Shown piece by piece: positions 19,775 to 28,281 of a stretch of 64,000 nucleotides of DNA (the stretch's first letter is position 1; the number at the start of each line of letters is the position of its first letter). The DNA comes from Spongorhabdus nitratireducens. GTDB taxonomy: Bacteria > Pseudomonadota > Gammaproteobacteria > Pseudomonadales > Endozoicomonadaceae. The stretch spans positions 1 through 64,000 of the forward strand of contig CANDOC010000004.1 of assembly GCA_947387575.1 (NCBI GenBank), read 5' to 3'. A program made the position numbers and the translations under genes. A model generated the notes under the pieces. That model was not told where the DNA came from and did no database searches. It saw nothing but the letters and a program-made list of their open reading frames with translations.

Positions 19775-20600
19775 TTCTATTCAGATAAGTATGTTTAAGA
19801 AGAAATTCGTGAGCCAGCAAGGCGATTGTCAGCAAGACAACAAGTAATACTGACAGTGCACTGGCCAGATTGGGATTCAATTGAATATCACCTGCCACCA
19901 GAGTAGCGATACGAATGACCAGCAGGTTGTAATTCCCACCAGTCAAAGCATAGGCCGTCGCATAGGCTCCCATAGCATTTGCAAATAAAATAAGAAAACT
20001 ACCCAATAGTGCCGGCATCAGTACAGGAATACCGATATGTATCCAGAAATGAAACCGGCCAGCACCCAGTAACTCCGATGCTTCCTGCCACTCAGTCCTG
20101 ATGGTATCCAGAGCAGGGTAGAGTAGGAGCAGTCCAAGGGGAACCTGAAAATAGGTGTAGATCAGTATCAAGCCCCACTTGCTGTAAAGATTGAAATCCG
20201 GCTCCAGTCCCAGCTGTCTCAGAATGATAATCAACATGCCGTTGAAACCAAGGAGAATGGTAAAAGCAAAAGCGAGGGGGACACCGCTGTAGTTGGTTGT
20301 CATATTGGCGAAGCACAGCACCCAGTCTCGGGTTCTGCCTCCTATTGCCTGCAGGGCACGGGCACACCCAAAGGCAAGCAATATACCCAATAAACTGGAC
20401 CAGCCTGTGATTACGAGGCTGCGATAAATACTGTCCAGATAAAGCGGGCCGGTGAATATAGTCTGGTAGTGCTGGAGGGTTAAGTTACCGTCCAGAGTGA
20501 CACTGTTATACAGCACGATCCCCGCCGGTAACCCTAGAAAAAGCAGAAACAGGGTCAACAGGGGAAGTACTGTAATAACAGTCAGCCAGTGTTTGTGCAT
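19758..20600 (-). CDS. ABC transporter permease (first subunit)
   Basis: 280-aa inner-membrane protein with an N-terminal helix, a short periplasmic loop (SVTLDGNLTLQHYQTIFTGP) typical of PotB/PhnU-like permeases, about six helices, and the EAA motif EASELLGAGRFHFWIHIGIP (around 175). It starts 2 nt after the stop of the phosphodiesterase gene and overlaps the next permease, so the genes form one operon. The substrate is unknown. The pairing with a phosphodiesterase suggests a phosphorus- or phosphonate-containing ligand. Confidence 0.88.
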   Translation of the reverse strand: MHKHWLTVITVLPLLTLFLLFLGLPAGIVLYNSVTLDGNLTLQHYQTIFTGPLYLDSIYRSLVITGWSSLLGILLAFGCARALQAIGGRTRDWVLCFANMTTNYSGVPLAFAFTILLGFNGMLIIILRQLGLEPDFNLYSKWGLILIYTYFQVPLGLLLLYPALDTIRTEWQEASELLGAGRFHFWIHIGIPVLMPALLGSFLILFANAMGAYATAYALTGGNYNLLVIRIATLVAGDIQLNPNLASALSVLLVVLLTIALLAHEFLLKHTYLNRNDDGK

Positions 20601-20602
20601 AT

Positions 20603-21409
20603 TCAGGCTAGAATATCCCTGTTTTCAGGTTTTCCGTGCTGAGTAATTCCCAGCAGGGTACACATAACGCCACATAAATCGAGCTGTGAGATAGCAGGCT
20701 CGGCATCCAGTTGGAAAGCTGAGCCAGCGATATAGAGAGGAATTTCTCTCTCTTCCGAGGTGACCCCGCCATGGGTGCAATCTGAGTTCATGCCATGGTC
20801 ACTGGTGACAATAATTTGATAGTCCTGCTGTAACCAGATTGGCAGATACTCGGATAGCAGGTTATCTGCTTCACGTGCTGCGTGACGATACTCAACACTG
20901 TTACAGCCGTGGTGATGGCCGGCATCATCAATATTCATCGAGTGAACCAGTAAAAAGTCTGGGTCGTACTGCTGGCGCAAAAATTCTGCATCAGAGAACA
21001 GATGGCTATCCGGGTATGTGTCCGCATAGTAGAAAATACCCTGCTGGACGGGTTTGCCCGGGGTAACTGAATATCGATGACGAATCTTGTCAAAAGGGGA
21101 CTCGTTATAGAGCTCGCTGATCCAGTAATAGGCCGCAGCAGCTGTTTTCAGGCCTGCCTTGGAGGCAAGGGAAAAGATACTTTGCTGGTTGGACTTTCTG
21201 ATTACCTGATTGTGGGTAATACCACTGTCCAGAGGATGTGTTCCGGTTAGCAGGGTTTCATAGAGAGGGCGTGAAAGACCGGGTAGTTCACATTCAATAC
21301 GATACATCCGTCCTTTTTTTCGCTCCACAAGCGCCTGCATAAAGCCCATACAGTCATGGGCAACCTGATAGCCAAGGCCATCCAGTACAACAAGAATTAC
21401 CTTATGCAT
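20603..21409 (-). CDS. Alkaline phosphatase-superfamily phosphodiesterase/pyrophosphatase
   Basis: 268-aa protein of the type I phosphodiesterase/nucleotide pyrophosphatase fold. It shows the metal-site Asp in VVLDGLG (about residue 9), a likely nucleophile Ser/Thr in LSRPLYETLLTGTHP, a metal His region in NIDDAGHHHG, and SDHGMN near 205. No signal peptide is present, so it acts in the cytosol on an imported compound, presumably a phosphodiester or phosphonate. It lies inside an ABC importer operon between the binding protein and the permeases. The exact substrate cannot be inferred. Confidence 0.8.
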   Translation of the reverse strand: MHKVILVVLDGLGYQVAHDCMGFMQALVERKKGRMYRIECELPGLSRPLYETLLTGTHPLDSGITHNQVIRKSNQQSIFSLASKAGLKTAAAAYYWISELYNESPFDKIRHRYSVTPGKPVQQGIFYYADTYPDSHLFSDAEFLRQQYDPDFLLVHSMNIDDAGHHHGCNSVEYRHAAREADNLLSEYLPIWLQQDYQIIVTSDHGMNSDCTHGGVTSEEREIPLYIAGSAFQLDAEPAISQLDLCGVMCTLLGITQHGKPENRDILA

Positions 21410-21472
21410 ATTGCTGTTCTTTTTTCCGGGCTATAAACGAATGGGTGCTTTGAAAAGTTGGTCGTGACCATG

Positions 21473-22537
21473 CTATGGCATACTGACTGCAACCCGTGTC
21501 TGCCATTGCCGCTGGAGCTGAAGGGAACTTTTTATCCAGCCCTCTCGATTTTGTATGGTTCGGGCGTTTATGTATTGCGCCTCCGGCAATAGTTTGTCCC
21601 GTACATTGTCTGGCAGGACAACACTTTTACGTATCGGGCGGGCATATCCGCGTGCCAGGTTAATTTGACCGGCATCGCTGAGAATGTATTCACGCGCCAG
21701 AGCTGCCGCATGGGGATGAGGCGCATAGCGGTTAATGATGGTTGTATAACCTTCGGTCACTGTACCATCCAGAGGAATTTGCACAGTAAAATGTTCCTTT
21801 CCGATCATTGCTCGATAATGTAAAGCGAGAAAATCCCAGATTAATCCAACTTCCACCTCTCCCCGCTCCAGATTGGTTATGGAGTTGCATTCAATAAAGT
21901 TCAGCCGTCCCTGACGTGCAAGTCTGGTGAATAAATTTAACGCTGGATCAAGGTTAGACTCATCGCCACCCAGAGCATACGCAGCCGAGAGAACAGCAAG
22001 ACTGGGTTGTGCTCCGCTACCTACATTTCCAATAGCGACCCGGTACCGACCATTGGCAATATCACTCCAGCTACGTGGAGGGTCAGGCACCAGATGGTTA
22101 TTTATGATGAAAGCAATGGTGCCTGTATAAGCGATAACCCAGAAGCCATCCTCATCTCTTGCCCAGCCGGGAATGTCATCCCAGGTTGTGGTGCGGTACG
22201 GCATACAGACGCCAAGTCGCAGCGCGTTTGGAATGAAAGCCATACCTATATCGGTAATATCCGCGCTGGCGTTGGCTTTATCTGCATTGAAGCAGGCGAT
22301 GGCCTGAGCGCTGTTCATGGAGGTGTCCCTGTGCCTGATATCGTAGAGGTGATACAGGTCATCCCAGGTTTGTTTCCAGTTAGCCCAGGTGTCAGGCATG
22401 GTCAGGCTGCAAGCCATCCCCTCTGAGGATGCGTGTTCAATCAACTCGTCGAGTGGCATTGATTGAATGGAGCTTGCCAGGAGCTGTGGAGAGTTTGAAA
22501 ACAGAATAAGCAACAAAAAAATAAAATGTAATTTCAT
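21473..22537 (-). CDS. ABC transporter periplasmic substrate-binding protein
   Basis: 354 aa with a signal peptide (MKLHFIFLLLILFSNSPQLLA) followed by a type-2 periplasmic-binding fold. It has an early ligand-loop (TMPDTWANWKQTWDDLYHLY), ADITDIGMAFIP, and GNVGSGAQPSLAVLSAAY, which are typical of iron/phosphonate/thiamine-class binding proteins. It is the first gene of a four-gene operon with a phosphodiesterase and two permeases, 63 bp upstream of the former. The ligand is unknown. Confidence 0.82.
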   Translation of the reverse strand: MKLHFIFLLLILFSNSPQLLASSIQSMPLDELIEHASSEGMACSLTMPDTWANWKQTWDDLYHLYDIRHRDTSMNSAQAIACFNADKANASADITDIGMAFIPNALRLGVCMPYRTTTWDDIPGWARDEDGFWVIAYTGTIAFIINNHLVPDPPRSWSDIANGRYRVAIGNVGSGAQPSLAVLSAAYALGGDESNLDPALNLFTRLARQGRLNFIECNSITNLERGEVEVGLIWDFLALHYRAMIGKEHFTVQIPLDGTVTEGYTTIINRYAPHPHAAALAREYILSDAGQINLARGYARPIRKSVVLPDNVRDKLLPEAQYINARTIQNREGWIKSSLQLQRQWQTRVAVSMP

Positions 22538-22610
22538 TGTACGAAACTACACCCGCATATCATCGTGAAGCTCGTGTGTGCTTTCATGAATGTTTGCAAC
22601 TCTCCCGTGA

Positions 22611-23591
22611 CTATTGACAACAAGGAATGAAGCTCCAGCGTGAACCAGTCACTTCACTACCATGAACTGTTTCTGTAGTTTGAACTGGAGGCGCTGGTTG
22701 GAGAGTTGGTTGTATTTTTACTGTTCCTGGTGGAGGAGAAGGAGGAGGCGTAGGCTCTGATACAGGTAAGACAGCGGGAGTGTCGTTTTGTTGATGACCT
22801 GAAACGGCCACTTGTTCCGAGCTTGCTCCTGTGCTTTCAATATATTGTTGTGGGGTTGTCATCAAAGTTGCAGAAAGAAAAGGTATGTCACTTGAACTTC
22901 CAGAAAGTGAATAGGATATATCACGTCGAGTATCGTCTTTCAGGTGCTGGAGCTTGAACTCTGCTGAATAAGGATGATTTGGAGTGCCTGTATTTTTGAT
23001 GAGTTTGATTAATATTGTTGTTTCGAAGCCTCTACTCTGAGTTATAGCTGCCCCGGTTATACAGGGGCCTACAATTTTTATCTGGGTTTGTGATTCAAGC
23101 AAGCAAACTTCCAAATGAGACTGGCTGATGAATTCTGAACGAGCTTCTTTACTCAGCCTTTTTGTTTGCTGAGAACTTAACTGTGGCTCCTGATAAAACA
23201 ACAGGGTATAGGCAATAGTGAGCAATGGAGGAAATTCTGCAGCGTCAGCTCCTGCCGGCAACAAGGTTCCAACTGTTACGGTAGGAAGCATAACGAAGTC
23301 GAAACCAATCTTTTTAGGGGAGGGGACTTTCACTTCAGTGCCAGTTAAAACCTTTTGCACCGAAGATGTTATAGATGTTGCTTCTGGCGGGTTGGCTCCA
23401 GCTGCGAAGGAAAACTTGACCTTGACTTTTTGATTACCTGAGTCAGTAAGAGTCAGCCATTGTTCTATCCGAAGCATGTCAGTGTTAAGTGTTGCATGTG
23501 CCAAGCCGATGCAGAAAAAAAGCGCAGAAGCTGCCAGTAACCACTGCATGACCGATTGGATATTCAAACGACGATAAGTAATACAGGACAT
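22611..23591 (-). CDS. Secreted protein with proline-rich tail, unknown function
   Basis: 326 aa. An N-terminal signal peptide (hydrophobic WLLAASALFFCIGLAHA) follows a 15-residue polar start. The central region is beta-rich, with an internal pair of Cys residues (CLLES, GPCITG). The C-terminal 65 residues are rich in Pro, Thr and Ser (PTPPPSPPPG) and end in a double Cys (PCCQ). AGGAGA is 7 nt before the ATG, so translation looks real. No known domain was recognised. It may be a surface-exposed or cell-wall-spanning protein. Confidence 0.6.
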   Translation of the reverse strand: MSCITYRRLNIQSVMQWLLAASALFFCIGLAHATLNTDMLRIEQWLTLTDSGNQKVKVKFSFAAGANPPEATSITSSVQKVLTGTEVKVPSPKKIGFDFVMLPTVTVGTLLPAGADAAEFPPLLTIAYTLLFYQEPQLSSQQTKRLSKEARSEFISQSHLEVCLLESQTQIKIVGPCITGAAITQSRGFETTILIKLIKNTGTPNHPYSAEFKLQHLKDDTRRDISYSLSGSSSDIPFLSATLMTTPQQYIESTGASSEQVAVSGHQQNDTPAVLPVSEPTPPPSPPPGTVKIQPTLQPAPPVQTTETVHGSEVTGSRWSFIPCCQ

Positions 23592-23705
23592 TTCTTATTC
23601 TCCTGTGTCGTAATGAATGCTTCCGATTTTATGGAGGACAATTATTGTTCAGGCGATATCTAGACTAGCAGCTACTCAAGGCAGCGTATGTGCTTCACAC
23701 TGGAA

Positions 23706-24791
23706 TTATGCTATTTCCTGCCGGCGCTTTCTTTCTTCCCTTGGCGTCAGCCCAAAATGATTCCGATAAGCGGTACTGAAATGCGATGCGCTGGTAAAAC
23801 CACAGCTCAAACCTACCTGCAGTACCGGTTGCTCTGTCATACGCAGCAAGCGGCGGGCTTTTTCCATTCGGAGTTGTAAATAGTAACGGGATGGCAATGT
23901 CTGCAGATGCTTTTTAAACAGCCGCTCAAGATGGCGCCGTGAAAGTCCAACATGAAACGCAATATCATCAGTGGTCAGCAATTCTTCCAGATTGGTTTCC
24001 ATCAAAGTCACCGCTTCAACCAGCTTGGGCTGTGCTGATCCGATACGGTGGCGTAGCGGGGTTTGGTAGGCGTCGTCCGTAGTCCGCAGCCGCTCGCATA
24101 CAAACTGCTCGGAAATACTGGCAGATAACTCCATTCCATGGTGTTTGCCGATTACAAATAACATCATATCGGTCGCCGCAGTACCGCCACTGCAGGTATA
24201 TCGGTTGCCGTCTATTTCATATAAACCATCGGTTAGCTGAATCAGCGGGAATTCATTCTTAAGAGCATCGTTGCTCCACCAGTGAACAGTGGCCTTGTAT
24301 CCATCGAGTAGACCGGCGCAGGCCAGTACATAGGAACCGGTACCGATGCCGCCAATACTCATAGTGGCTTCATCACGGTTCAGGGTGTTGAACGCGCGTA
24401 ACCAGGCGATGGCTTGATCATTGATGGTAGGCGCAACCGGACTGGCTCCTACAACAAAAACCACGTCCAGAGTGTCCGTAATATTGTGCCCTTGATCGCA
24501 TCGTGCTGTCAGAGAGTAATCTGGCATGACCCGAACCCCTGCTGAGCAGGTAACAGGTTGTCCGTCCGTGGTAAGGGTCAGAATTTCATACAGATCTTCA
24601 TTGCGAATCCAGTTAGCCATTCGCAGCGGTTCGGCTGCCGAGGCAAACGCCGTCATGGAAAAATTGCCAAGCAAAAGAAAGCCGCAACGCTTCGGCTGAC
24701 GCTCGCCGTCAGCATCGCCAGTGATGTTGTTGCATGTTGCACAGGGGACTGAACCCCGAGGCAAGGTATCGGTGTTACAAGCGGTGGTCAT
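23706..24791 (-). CDS. GlxA-family transcriptional regulator (DJ-1/PfpI domain plus AraC HTH)
   Basis: 361 aa. The N-terminal DJ-1/PfpI-like amidotransferase fold spans about 34-205 (CGFLLLGNFSMTAFASAAEPLRMA... TCSGGTAATDMM). The C-terminal AraC/XylS DNA-binding domain spans about 255-355 (DIAFHVGLSRRHLERLFKKHL; GLSCGFTSASHFSTAYRNHFG). The family includes GbdR and CdhR (betaine and carnitine catabolism) and Pseudomonas ArgR (arginine catabolism). The N-terminal half reads more like GbdR/CdhR and the HTH region more like ArgR. It is divergent from prkA with 223 bp between the starts. It is one candidate for the protein that binds the ArgR-type sites at 33064 and 44050. Confidence 0.88.
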   Translation of the reverse strand: MTTACNTDTLPRGSVPCATCNNITGDADGERQPKRCGFLLLGNFSMTAFASAAEPLRMANWIRNEDLYEILTLTTDGQPVTCSAGVRVMPDYSLTARCDQGHNITDTLDVVFVVGASPVAPTINDQAIAWLRAFNTLNRDEATMSIGGIGTGSYVLACAGLLDGYKATVHWWSNDALKNEFPLIQLTDGLYEIDGNRYTCSGGTAATDMMLFVIGKHHGMELSASISEQFVCERLRTTDDAYQTPLRHRIGSAQPKLVEAVTLMETNLEELLTTDDIAFHVGLSRRHLERLFKKHLQTLPSRYYLQLRMEKARRLLRMTEQPVLQVGLSCGFTSASHFSTAYRNHFGLTPREERKRRQEIA

Positions 24792-24955
24792 GCTTCAGCA
24801 GTCTTATATCTAGAGGTATCGCACGGGGAGCATATGGCCGGTAGCTGCCTATGATAAGTGAAGCTGATCAAGAGGTACATGCTCAGCTTCATCAACGGCC
24901 GATTTATGAATCAGGCATTCTGCAGACTTCCTGATAAACTTAACGCACCCTCTCC

Positions 24956-24972
24956 TGTCAGTTTATATGACA
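24956..24972. promoter_or_regulatory. Palindromic site between glxA-type regulator and prkA
   Basis: TGTCA-N7-TGACA, an exact inverted repeat, lies 42 bp upstream of the prkA start codon in the divergent intergenic region. It could be a regulator half-site pair. The short length means it could also be chance. Confidence 0.3.
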
Positions 24973-25014
24973 AGGGTTCGGCTTTACCGAGTTTGCTCTC
25001 CGGAGGCTTCAAAT

Positions 25015-26937
25015 ATGCTGCTTTTCGCCGACTACAGGGAACGTTTCAAGTCCAGACAACAGGAAGAAATGAGTCTTCAGGAATATCTGGATCTCTGTCG
25101 TGAAGACAAGAGCGTATATGCCAATGCAGCAGAACGGCTACTGATGGCCATCGGGGAGCCTGAAGTGGTTGACACTTCAATGGACCCCCGGCTGAGCCGA
25201 ATATTTTCCAATAAACTGATTCACCGTTATCCGGCATTTGATGAGTTCTACGGTATGGAAGAGCCGGTGGAACAGATCGTGTCTTATTTCCGCCATGCAG
25301 CGCAGGGACTGGAAGAAAAGAAACAGGTGCTTTATCTGCTAGGGCCTGTCGGGGGCGGCAAGTCCTCACTGGCCGAAAAGCTCAAGGAGTTGATAGAGGA
25401 CATACCTTTCTATGCCATTAAAGGCTCGCCAGTCTTTGAGTCACCTTTGGGGCTGTTCGATCCGGCATCTGATGGTGGAACCCTGAAAGCCGAGTTTGGT
25501 ATTCCAACCCGCTATCTACGTTATACCATGTCTCCCTGGGCGGTTAAGCGGCTGGAAGAGTACGACGGTGATGTAACAAAATTCCGGGTAGTTAAACTCC
25601 ACCCCAGTCGGCTCAACCAGATTGCCATCTGCAAAACCGAACCCGGTGATGAAAACAATCAGGATATCTCCAGCCTGGTTGGCAAGGTCGATATTCGTCA
25701 GCTGGAAGAGTATTCCCAGGATGACCCTGATGCCTACAGTTACTCCGGTGCTTTGTGTCGGGCAAACCAGGGCATTATGGAGTTTGTTGAAATGTTCAAG
25801 GCACCGATCAAGGTGCTACACCCGTTACTGACGGCAACCCAGGAGGGTAATTACAATAGCACTGAGGGACTTGGCGGGCTGCCGTTTGAAGGCGTAATTC
25901 TGGCCCACTCAAATGAGTCAGAATGGCAGACATTCAAGAATAATCGCACCAATGAAGCGTTTATCGACCGGGTTAATATTATCAAGGTGCCTTATTGCAC
26001 TCGGGTCAGTGAAGAAATCAAAATCTATGAGAAGCTGCTGCAACACAGTTCATTGCATCATGCTCCCTGTGCGCCGGATACGCTCAGTATCCTGGCTCAA
26101 TTCATTGTGCTGTCCAGAATAATGACGCCGGAGAACTCGTCAATTTATTCAAAAATGCGAGTCTATGATGGCGAAAATCTGAAAGACACCGACCCCAATG
26201 CCAAGCCGCTGCAGGAATATAAGGATGTGGCCGGAGTGAATGAAGGTATGGAAGGGCTTTCAACCCGTTTTGCTTTCAAGATTCTGTCCAGAGTTTTCAA
26301 CTTTGATCCAACTGAAGCCGCAGCCAACCCTGTACATCTGTTGTATGTGCTGGAACAGCAGATTGAGCAGCAGCAATTCCCGGAAGAAGTGGAAGAGCGT
26401 TATATCAGCTTTATCAAAGAGTATCTGACGCCTAAATACATTGAGTTTCTTGGCAAGGAAATTCAGACCGCCTATCTCGAGTCCTACTCCGAGTTTGGCC
26501 AGAATGTATTTGATCGCTATATCACCTACGCCGATCTGTGGATTCAGGATCAGGAGTATCGAGACCCGGATACCGGACAGATTCTGGATCGTGGCGAATT
26601 GAATGATGAGCTGGAGAAAACCGAAAAGCCGGCGGGCATTGCCAATCCGAAAGACTTCAGGAACGAGGTAGTCAATTTCGTATTGCGCGCCAGAGCCAGT
26701 CTGAAAGGCAAAAACCCCAGCTGGCTCAGCTATGAAAAAATGCGACTGGTGATTGAGAAAAAGATGTTCTCCAATACGGAAGATCTGTTGCCGGTTATCT
26801 CTTTCAATGCCAAAGCCTCGCAAGACGACCAGAAAAAACATGCCGACTTTGTCGATCGTATGGTTCAGCACGGCTATACCGAGAAGCAGGTAAGGCTGCT
26901 GTCCGAGTGGTATATCCGGGTGAGAAAATCTCAATAG
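25015..26937 (+). CDS. yeaG: PrkA-family serine protein kinase (YeaG)
   Basis: 640 aa, close to E. coli YeaG (644). The N-terminal AAA-type PrkA domain has Walker A GPVGGGKSS (about residue 110). The C-terminal PrkA kinase-like domain has LSTRFAFKILSRVF and the FVLRARASLKGKNPSWLSYEKMR region. The E. coli protein works with YeaH in adaptation to sustained nitrogen starvation and stationary phase. ATG 25015 is chosen because GGAGG precedes it by 8 nt and the N-terminus MLLFADYRERF fits the family; an upstream ATG at 24967 has no ribosome site. It is first in the operon prkA-yeaH-spoVR. Confidence 0.96.
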   Translation: MLLFADYRERFKSRQQEEMSLQEYLDLCREDKSVYANAAERLLMAIGEPEVVDTSMDPRLSRIFSNKLIHRYPAFDEFYGMEEPVEQIVSYFRHAAQGLEEKKQVLYLLGPVGGGKSSLAEKLKELIEDIPFYAIKGSPVFESPLGLFDPASDGGTLKAEFGIPTRYLRYTMSPWAVKRLEEYDGDVTKFRVVKLHPSRLNQIAICKTEPGDENNQDISSLVGKVDIRQLEEYSQDDPDAYSYSGALCRANQGIMEFVEMFKAPIKVLHPLLTATQEGNYNSTEGLGGLPFEGVILAHSNESEWQTFKNNRTNEAFIDRVNIIKVPYCTRVSEEIKIYEKLLQHSSLHHAPCAPDTLSILAQFIVLSRIMTPENSSIYSKMRVYDGENLKDTDPNAKPLQEYKDVAGVNEGMEGLSTRFAFKILSRVFNFDPTEAAANPVHLLYVLEQQIEQQQFPEEVEERYISFIKEYLTPKYIEFLGKEIQTAYLESYSEFGQNVFDRYITYADLWIQDQEYRDPDTGQILDRGELNDELEKTEKPAGIANPKDFRNEVVNFVLRARASLKGKNPSWLSYEKMRLVIEKKMFSNTEDLLPVISFNAKASQDDQKKHADFVDRMVQHGYTEKQVRLLSEWYIRVRKSQ

Positions 26938-26979
26938 CTTCTCATATCTGATCTGTCCTGAACCCAGCAGGAGGTTGGT

Positions 26980-28281
26980 ATGAGCATTATCATTGATCGA
27001 CGATTGAATGCCGGGAAAAAAAGCACGGTCAATCGCCAGCGATTTTTGCAGCGGCATCATAAAGTTATTCACAAAGCAGTGCAGGATGCACTGAGTCAGC
27101 GTTCTATTACCGATATAGACCGGGGCGATAATATCCGTATTCCCAGGAAAGACTTATCTGAACCGGTCTTTCATCATGGTAGTGGCGGTCGTTCCGAACA
27201 GGTGCATCCCGGTAACCGTCAGTTCCATGCCGGTGACCGGATCAAACGGCCACCCGGTGGTGGTGGGCAGGGAACAGGCGATGGAGATGCCAGCAATCAG
27301 GGCGAGGGTGAGGACCAGTTTGCTTTTGAAATCAGCCGGGATGAATTTCTCGATTATCTGTTTGATGAACTAGAGCTGCCAAACCTGGTTCGCAAGGAAT
27401 TAAAAGATGCTACCGAGTTCCGGATGCATCGCGCCGGGTTTACTACCAAAGGTTCACCGGAGCGGTTGAATATAGTCCGCTCTCTCAGAGCCGCTCATGC
27501 CAGACGAATTGCCTTGTCAGGAAAAGAGCGGAAACAGATTCGTGAATTAAAACGACAATTGCGCGAACTTCAGGTCAATCCTGATTGCAATGATCCTGAG
27601 CGGGAAGAGGAGTTAAGGCTGGAAATACAGGCCTTGAACCGGCGACTCAGGCGAATGCCGTTTATCGACGAATTTGACTTGCGATATAACAGCTTTACCA
27701 AGCTGCCGCTTCCCAGCAGTAAAGCTGTGATGTTCTGTCTGATGGATGTTTCAGGCTCGATGACCCAGTCGATCAAGGAGATCGCCAAACGCTTCTTTTT
27801 GCTGTTGTATTTATTTCTGCAGCGAAACTATGAAGCTGTTGAGGTCGTCTTTATCCGACACCATACCGAAGCCCGCGAATGTAATGAGCAGGATTTTTTC
27901 TTTTCCCGGGAAACCGGAGGAACAGTGGTCTCCAGCGCCCTGAAATTGGCTAGCGAGATTATTGCCGAGCGCTTTCCTCCAGAAAAATGGAATATTTATA
28001 TCGCCCAGGCATCAGATGGTGATAACTGGAGGGAAGATATCGATCGTTGTAGAGAGATTCTTTCAGATCAGTTGCTACCCCTGTGCCGTTATTTTGCCTA
28101 TGTCGAGATTGCCGAAGCACCTCAGGCTTTATGGCATACCTACCAGCTTCTTGGTCAGGAAAATGAGCATTTTGCCAGTCAGAGAATCAGGTCGCAGCAG
28201 GATATTTATCCAGTGTTCCGCCGGCTGTTTGCCAAGCATCCGTCATCATTGGCAGCGTTGAGGGGATTCGGATATGGCTGA
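26980..28281 (+). CDS. yeaH: YeaH/YhbH family protein (DUF444)
   Basis: 433 aa, the usual length for the family. The N-terminus (IDRRLNAGKKSTVNRQRFLQR) is followed by a Gly-rich low-complexity segment (about 85-110). The C-terminal half is von Willebrand factor A-like, with a MIDAS-type motif DVSGSMTQ (about 255). It functions with the PrkA kinase in starvation adaptation in enterobacteria; the molecular activity is not established. AGGAGG lies 6 nt before the ATG, 42 bp after prkA. It overlaps spoVR by 8 nt. Confidence 0.95.
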   Translation: MSIIIDRRLNAGKKSTVNRQRFLQRHHKVIHKAVQDALSQRSITDIDRGDNIRIPRKDLSEPVFHHGSGGRSEQVHPGNRQFHAGDRIKRPPGGGGQGTGDGDASNQGEGEDQFAFEISRDEFLDYLFDELELPNLVRKELKDATEFRMHRAGFTTKGSPERLNIVRSLRAAHARRIALSGKERKQIRELKRQLRELQVNPDCNDPEREEELRLEIQALNRRLRRMPFIDEFDLRYNSFTKLPLPSSKAVMFCLMDVSGSMTQSIKEIAKRFFLLLYLFLQRNYEAVEVVFIRHHTEARECNEQDFFFSRETGGTVVSSALKLASEIIAERFPPEKWNIYIAQASDGDNWREDIDRCREILSDQLLPLCRYFAYVEIAEAPQALWHTYQLLGQENEHFASQRIRSQQDIYPVFRRLFAKHPSSLAALRGFGYG

